A stretch of 64,000 nucleotides of DNA. Origin: Gigaspora rosea. Its lineage: Eukaryota; Glomeromycota; Glomeromycetes; Diversisporales; Gigasporaceae. This document shows positions 60,565-64,000 of this stretch, one piece after another (within the stretch, counting starts at the first letter, position 1; every line of letters starts with the position of its first letter). The notes below the pieces were generated by a model. That model ran no database searches. It saw only the letters and a program-made list of their open reading frames with translations, and had not been told where the DNA came from. The position numbers and the translations under genes are program-made. Location of the stretch: the NCBI GenBank assembly GCA_003550325.1, contig QKWP01000006.1:444661-508660 (forward strand), given 5' to 3'.

Positions 60565-60765
60565 TGTTGCTCGTTCCACTGGCCAATCAAATATTCTAAC
60601 GTGGTCACGCTAAAATAAGGCTTATATCAAAGCACAAATGTTCATCTATTCCGCTGGCCAATCAAGTGTTCATAATGTAGTCACACCAAAATAAGGCTTA
60701 GATCAACGTCTTTTTAATCACTGGCCAATCAAGTATACTAACGTGGTCACACCAAAATAAAACGT
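60565..60765 (+). repeat. Three tandem repeats, each with a CCAAT box
   Basis: About 75-bp units with CTGGCCAATCAA, then CTAACGTGGTCAC and CCAAAATAAGGCTTA. CTGGCCAATCA is a full CCAAT-box core of the kind bound by NF-Y-type factors. Confidence 0.7.
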
Positions 60766-60954
60766 ATCCATGTTTTTTAATGCCTTAAACAACCTCTTAA
60801 AATCGTAAAACTTGAATTTTCCAAATTCGCTTCTGTTATTTTATTATAATAATTAAAAACTATTTTAGCAAAAAATAGCTAAAAAAAAAAAAAAGTCAAT
60901 CAAATGTTTCACTAATTGGAAAGCGTTTTATATAATGATCTCAAGTTTAATAAC

Positions 60955-61015
60955 AAGTACAAGTGCAAGAACCAACGCAAGAACCAATGCAAGCGCAAGT
61001 GCAAGAACAAGAACA
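60955..61015 (+). repeat. Short CAAGAACCAACG minisatellite
   Basis: Units of 6 and 12 bp (GTGCAAGAACCAACGCAAGA). The ORF across it (60,916-61,116) is Lys/Asn-rich for that reason. Confidence 0.6.
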
Positions 61016-61394
61016 ATTGCTCCGCAATAGATAAAAAAAGACATGATATTAATAAACATAGTAAATATATTCAAATACTAGAAAAAAAAACTAAAAATTT
61101 AATGATTAATTTCTAGATTTTCCATTTTTCGTAAATTTTTTGTCAGAATTTTTTGCCGTCCAGATTACTAATTTTCTCTGCGATTCTTGTATTTGAAATT
61201 TTATGTCGATTTACCAAACATGGTTATGTCCAAAACGCTAAAACTAATGTAGCAATATGATCGAGTAATTATGGTATATCGCTTTTGGTTAGTTATACAC
61301 CTGTGAGCAAAGTGTTAAGACTAAAATACGTATCGATGAGCCAATTATGATCAAGAATATCATCACCATTCATAATCTTAACCTATCAACCTTG

Positions 61395-61639
61395 CCAAAT
61401 CATACACGATCAAAGCTTCTAAATATTCATCAAAACAATTCTAAGAAACATCTAAAATTCAGACTCCAGAAACAATAATTTTGGATGATTATAATAATAC
61501 TCATTCAAACAAACGTGCTAACAATTCTGATCAAGAAAAAATAAAAATAAAAAATGATCAAATCAAACATGCAATACTAAACGATCATCTTATAGTAATA
61601 CATTTAGCTAATTCAGATGATGAATATTTTATCATTTAA
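61395..61639 (+). pseudogene. Decayed C-terminal ORF inside the hAT-like element
   Basis: A plus-strand frame with one internal TAA (61,440) reads protein-like sequence: SYTIKASKYSSKQF before the stop, then TPETIILDDYNNTHSNKRAN and an acidic end ANSDDEYFII with TAA at 61,637. The location suggests the tail of the element's own protein, but no transposase motif is left. Confidence 0.4.
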
Positions 61640-62534
61640 AATTTTATTTTTTAAAAAATTTTTTCCGATTATAATTTGTATTATTCTCTTTATAAATTTT
61701 CTTTTATGTTTTTTTTTAAAATAAATTTACAACATTGCGCTACTTATTTTAAAAATTTTATGTATATATGCTAAAATCAAGTTAAAATATAAATAATTTC
61801 CTAATACTGTTAATTCTCAAACAACACCCTGACTTATACTTAAACTCAATTCTTTCCTATAAAATTTGATCAATAACTAAAAAAATTTATACTAACTAAA
61901 TGCGTTGCGTAAGCAACGCGAGATACGCTAGATTATAATAAACAGCATAGACTATTAAAATGACAATCATATAATTATCCACCACTATCGCAATACACTA
62001 ATGAAATGCTAGATCAACAACAATCCATTAAACATTAAATATGTATTCAGTTCTTATTGATTTCCTATTTATGTTTGTTTTGACTATTTTTTAACTATAT
62101 ACCTTCGTTCCTGGTTTCTAGCGTGACAGTGTAGCGCGGCTACCTTATTTAATAATTATAAGATTCAAATGTTTTAAAAGTAGGCAAAATCTATATAAGC
62201 ATTATATTTGTAATAAAATGCAGTAAATTTATAAGAAATGATTATTATTTTAACGAGAAATTATATTCCTAGTGATGATATATATACATTTATTTATTAA
62301 TCGTGAAAAATTCGGAGACTCTACTCGATCCTGCGAATCCCGCGCAGATCCAGCATCCCACGCGGGATTTTTAAAAAAAATCAGGATTTGCCCATCACTA
62401 CATTGATCCCTTTCAACTTTTGACCCTCTATATGAAAATATCAACTATTAGACATTATTTAAAATTTTGAGATTGCTTTAACTAAATTTTCGTCAAACAA
62501 TTATCATCTACTTGATTTCAATCATGGATATTGC

Positions 62535-62966
62535 CTATTTATTTGTTTTCATAACTTCAATTGATTCTTTTAGTTCCTTAATATCTTGTTTAAGAACAGG
62601 CAGATCTTTAATCGTCTTTTCAATTTCTTTAAGAATATGTAGATCTTCTATTGTCTTTTCAATTTCTTTAAGAGTATGTAGTCCTTTAAGTCTCTCCTCA
62701 TTTTTAACAATTTTCTTCTCAATTTGTTTAAGAGAAGGCTCTTCTTCAGGGAGTTGAAGAACATCCTTAAGATTCTTTGAAATAAAAATTTTTTTATTGT
62801 CTGACAATTTATCATTTTGGATATCAATTATATGCTTATTAAGTTTAGTTGTATGGCATTCATAAAAACTTTTAATATAAGTTATAAGTATTAAAATATA
62901 AGTAATATGAATATGATTTTGCTTTTTGCATGTAATTAAATAACTTACATAACATATGGAAACCAA
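62535..62966 (-). CDS. Coiled-coil protein, probably partial or spliced
   Basis: A 143-codon minus frame. From about residue 70 on it is strongly heptad-like with an internal near-duplication (LKEIEKTIEDLHILKEIEK), which should form a coiled coil. The first 35 residues are hydrophobic and look like intron read-through: GTAAGTTATT at about 62,949 and TTAAAAG at about 62,873 on the minus strand could be donor and acceptor. The true N-terminus may therefore lie in an exon to the right. No family recognised. Confidence 0.45.
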   Translation of the reverse strand: MVSICYVSYLITCKKQNHIHITYILILITYIKSFYECHTTKLNKHIIDIQNDKLSDNKKIFISKNLKDVLQLPEEEPSLKQIEKKIVKNEERLKGLHTLKEIEKTIEDLHILKEIEKTIKDLPVLKQDIKELKESIEVMKTNK

Positions 62967-63570
62967 TTGCTTTTTCTTCGTTAATGAGGAAGCATATAAA
63001 ATAACTCTATTTCTTCAATAATCTATATAACATAAGCAAATAAGTTAATGATTAAAAAATATTCCAGTTGAAATAAAAATTAAAAAACCTCGCTTTTTAA
63101 AATCAAATAAGCAATGTGATTGTCTGCATTGCTGATTAAATTACTAAGAATACCAATAAACAAATTCATCAAATAAATAAGTAAAAAAAATGAAACTATA
63201 ATCAATAATAGCATTATTACAACATTTTCATTTGAAATCCAGAATGAAATACGATCCATATCTCCTAAATAAAATTTAATATATTTTAATTACAATTATA
63301 ATAATTAGAACGTATCGATAGGGTATTACCTCAACTAAGTAAATCAAACATAGTTAGGGGATCAATAAAATTAAAAAAATCAATGATTTATCATTTTACG
63401 TAATTTAAATATAAAGAAAAAGGCAAATTCTAAATAATTCACCTAAATATTGCACTTATTTTTCTAATTTCTTTCAATTGAAAAATCTTCTTAAGGACTA
63501 TTACAGCAAAGTTACGCTAAAACGATCTTCAAGCACTCTTCCCTTTTCTGAGGTTGGGTGCTTCAGGTTA
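62967..63570. other. No certain gene
   Basis: May hold a 5' exon of the coiled-coil gene near 62,950-63,010 on the minus strand (FLINEEKAIGFHML reading). Otherwise AT-rich and without support for a feature. Confidence 0.4.
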
Positions 63571-63571
63571 A

Positions 63572-64000
63572 GCAGATATTATAAAACTGAAAAGAAGAGA
63601 AAAGAATTCTAACACAACAACAAGGGCTGAGGCCCTTGGACTGAAGAAACGTAAAAGAATAGAGAACGATTATCTAACAAAGACTAAAAAAAAATAGCAA
63701 AATTGCAAGAATCAAGAGCCGAAACTCTTGTTGGAGAGGATGAAAACTCTCTAACGCAATCAAATATGTTGGTTTCTAATTTACAAGCTGGAACATCTCT
63801 AGGACATCCAAATTCTGTCCTAATTGATGAATTTAATGAAAAACAGGCAGATGGAATAGAGGAAGTAACAAGGACACAATATGAAGAATCTTCAAACCCA
63901 ACGGCAAACAGCAACAAAGAATCGGAAAATTCATTGGCTAACACAAATGAAACATGGATGAGTAAGGAGAACAGACCAGTGGTCATGGATCACCAAAATC
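63572..64000 (+). pseudogene. Partial ORF with homopolymer frameshift, running off the window
   Basis: An open frame from 63,572 (basic: KKRKRIENDYLTKTKKK) ends at TAG 63,695 straight after a run of nine A. A second frame, open from 63,688 to the window end, continues with hydrophilic sequence (NMLVSNLQAGTSLGHPN, then Ser/Asn/Glu-rich). One more A would join them. The composition resembles N-terminal parts of retroelement ORFs in such genomes, but no domain is visible. The first ATG in the second frame is at 63,766. Confidence 0.45.

Larger units (their letters stand above)
59646..62400. mobile_element. 2.75-kb hAT-like element
   Basis: TAGTGATGGGCAA at the left and TTGCCCATCACTA at the right, each followed inward by CGCGGGATTTTTAA-type sequence. 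TAGTGATGGGC ends are common in hAT elements (family knowledge). The flanks share only CATTG, so the right junction may be altered. Interior: CCAAT repeats, a short minisatellite and a decayed ORF. Confidence 0.75.

Overview
This is an AT-rich, repeat-dense eukaryotic window, most likely nuclear DNA of an arbuscular mycorrhizal fungus (Glomeromycotina, Rhizophagus-like). That placement is an inference. It rests on the base composition, short GT-AG introns, the density of hairpin and MITE-type elements, a decayed tyrosine-recombinase retroelement, and an LTR element carrying Sel1-like repeats of the style greatly expanded in that group. No housekeeping gene, rRNA, tRNA or CRISPR array was recognised. 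Most long single-frame ORFs are chance.

Layout. 0-13 kb: minisatellites, an assembly gap, a decayed DIRS-like element, a 1.06-kb foldback and several MITEs. 13.3-20.6 kb: an LTR retrotransposon on the minus strand with two LTRs of equal length, a zinc-knuckle gag-like ORF and a 435-codon ORF built from degenerate Sel1-like repeats; no polymerase is visible. 21.7-59.6 kb: an array of segmentally duplicated units carrying four plus-strand paralogues of a small secreted protein with one six-cysteine chitin-binding (CBM14/peritrophin-A) domain, at 40.2, 49.1, 54.5 and 58.3 kb. Each has a signal-peptide exon, a 76-98-nt intron and a domain exon. Comparing the units exposes many later insertions against intact empty sites.

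Most unusual: unit 1 is split by about 13.6 kb that is absent from unit 2. At its left end (25,413-28,608, minus strand) lies a candidate gene with a clear signal-peptide exon followed by 32 very small internal exons and a terminal exon. Twenty-one of them are exactly 3 nt, one codon each, framed as (T)TAG-NNN-GTAAGTATA. Introns are 66-116 nt apart from one of 200 nt that holds a small inverted-repeat insertion. The joined frame is open over most of its length. I know of no described gene assembled largely from single-codon exons, and RNA evidence is needed to prove it.

59.6-64 kb: a hAT-like element with a decayed ORF and three CCAAT-box repeats, a coiled-coil ORF on the minus strand, and a partial ORF running off the window end.

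The two plausible host gene sets (CBM14 paralogues and the micro-exon gene) both encode small secreted proteins and sit inside transposon-rich DNA, which would suit a fast-evolving effector-type or cell-wall locus. That functional reading is inference.
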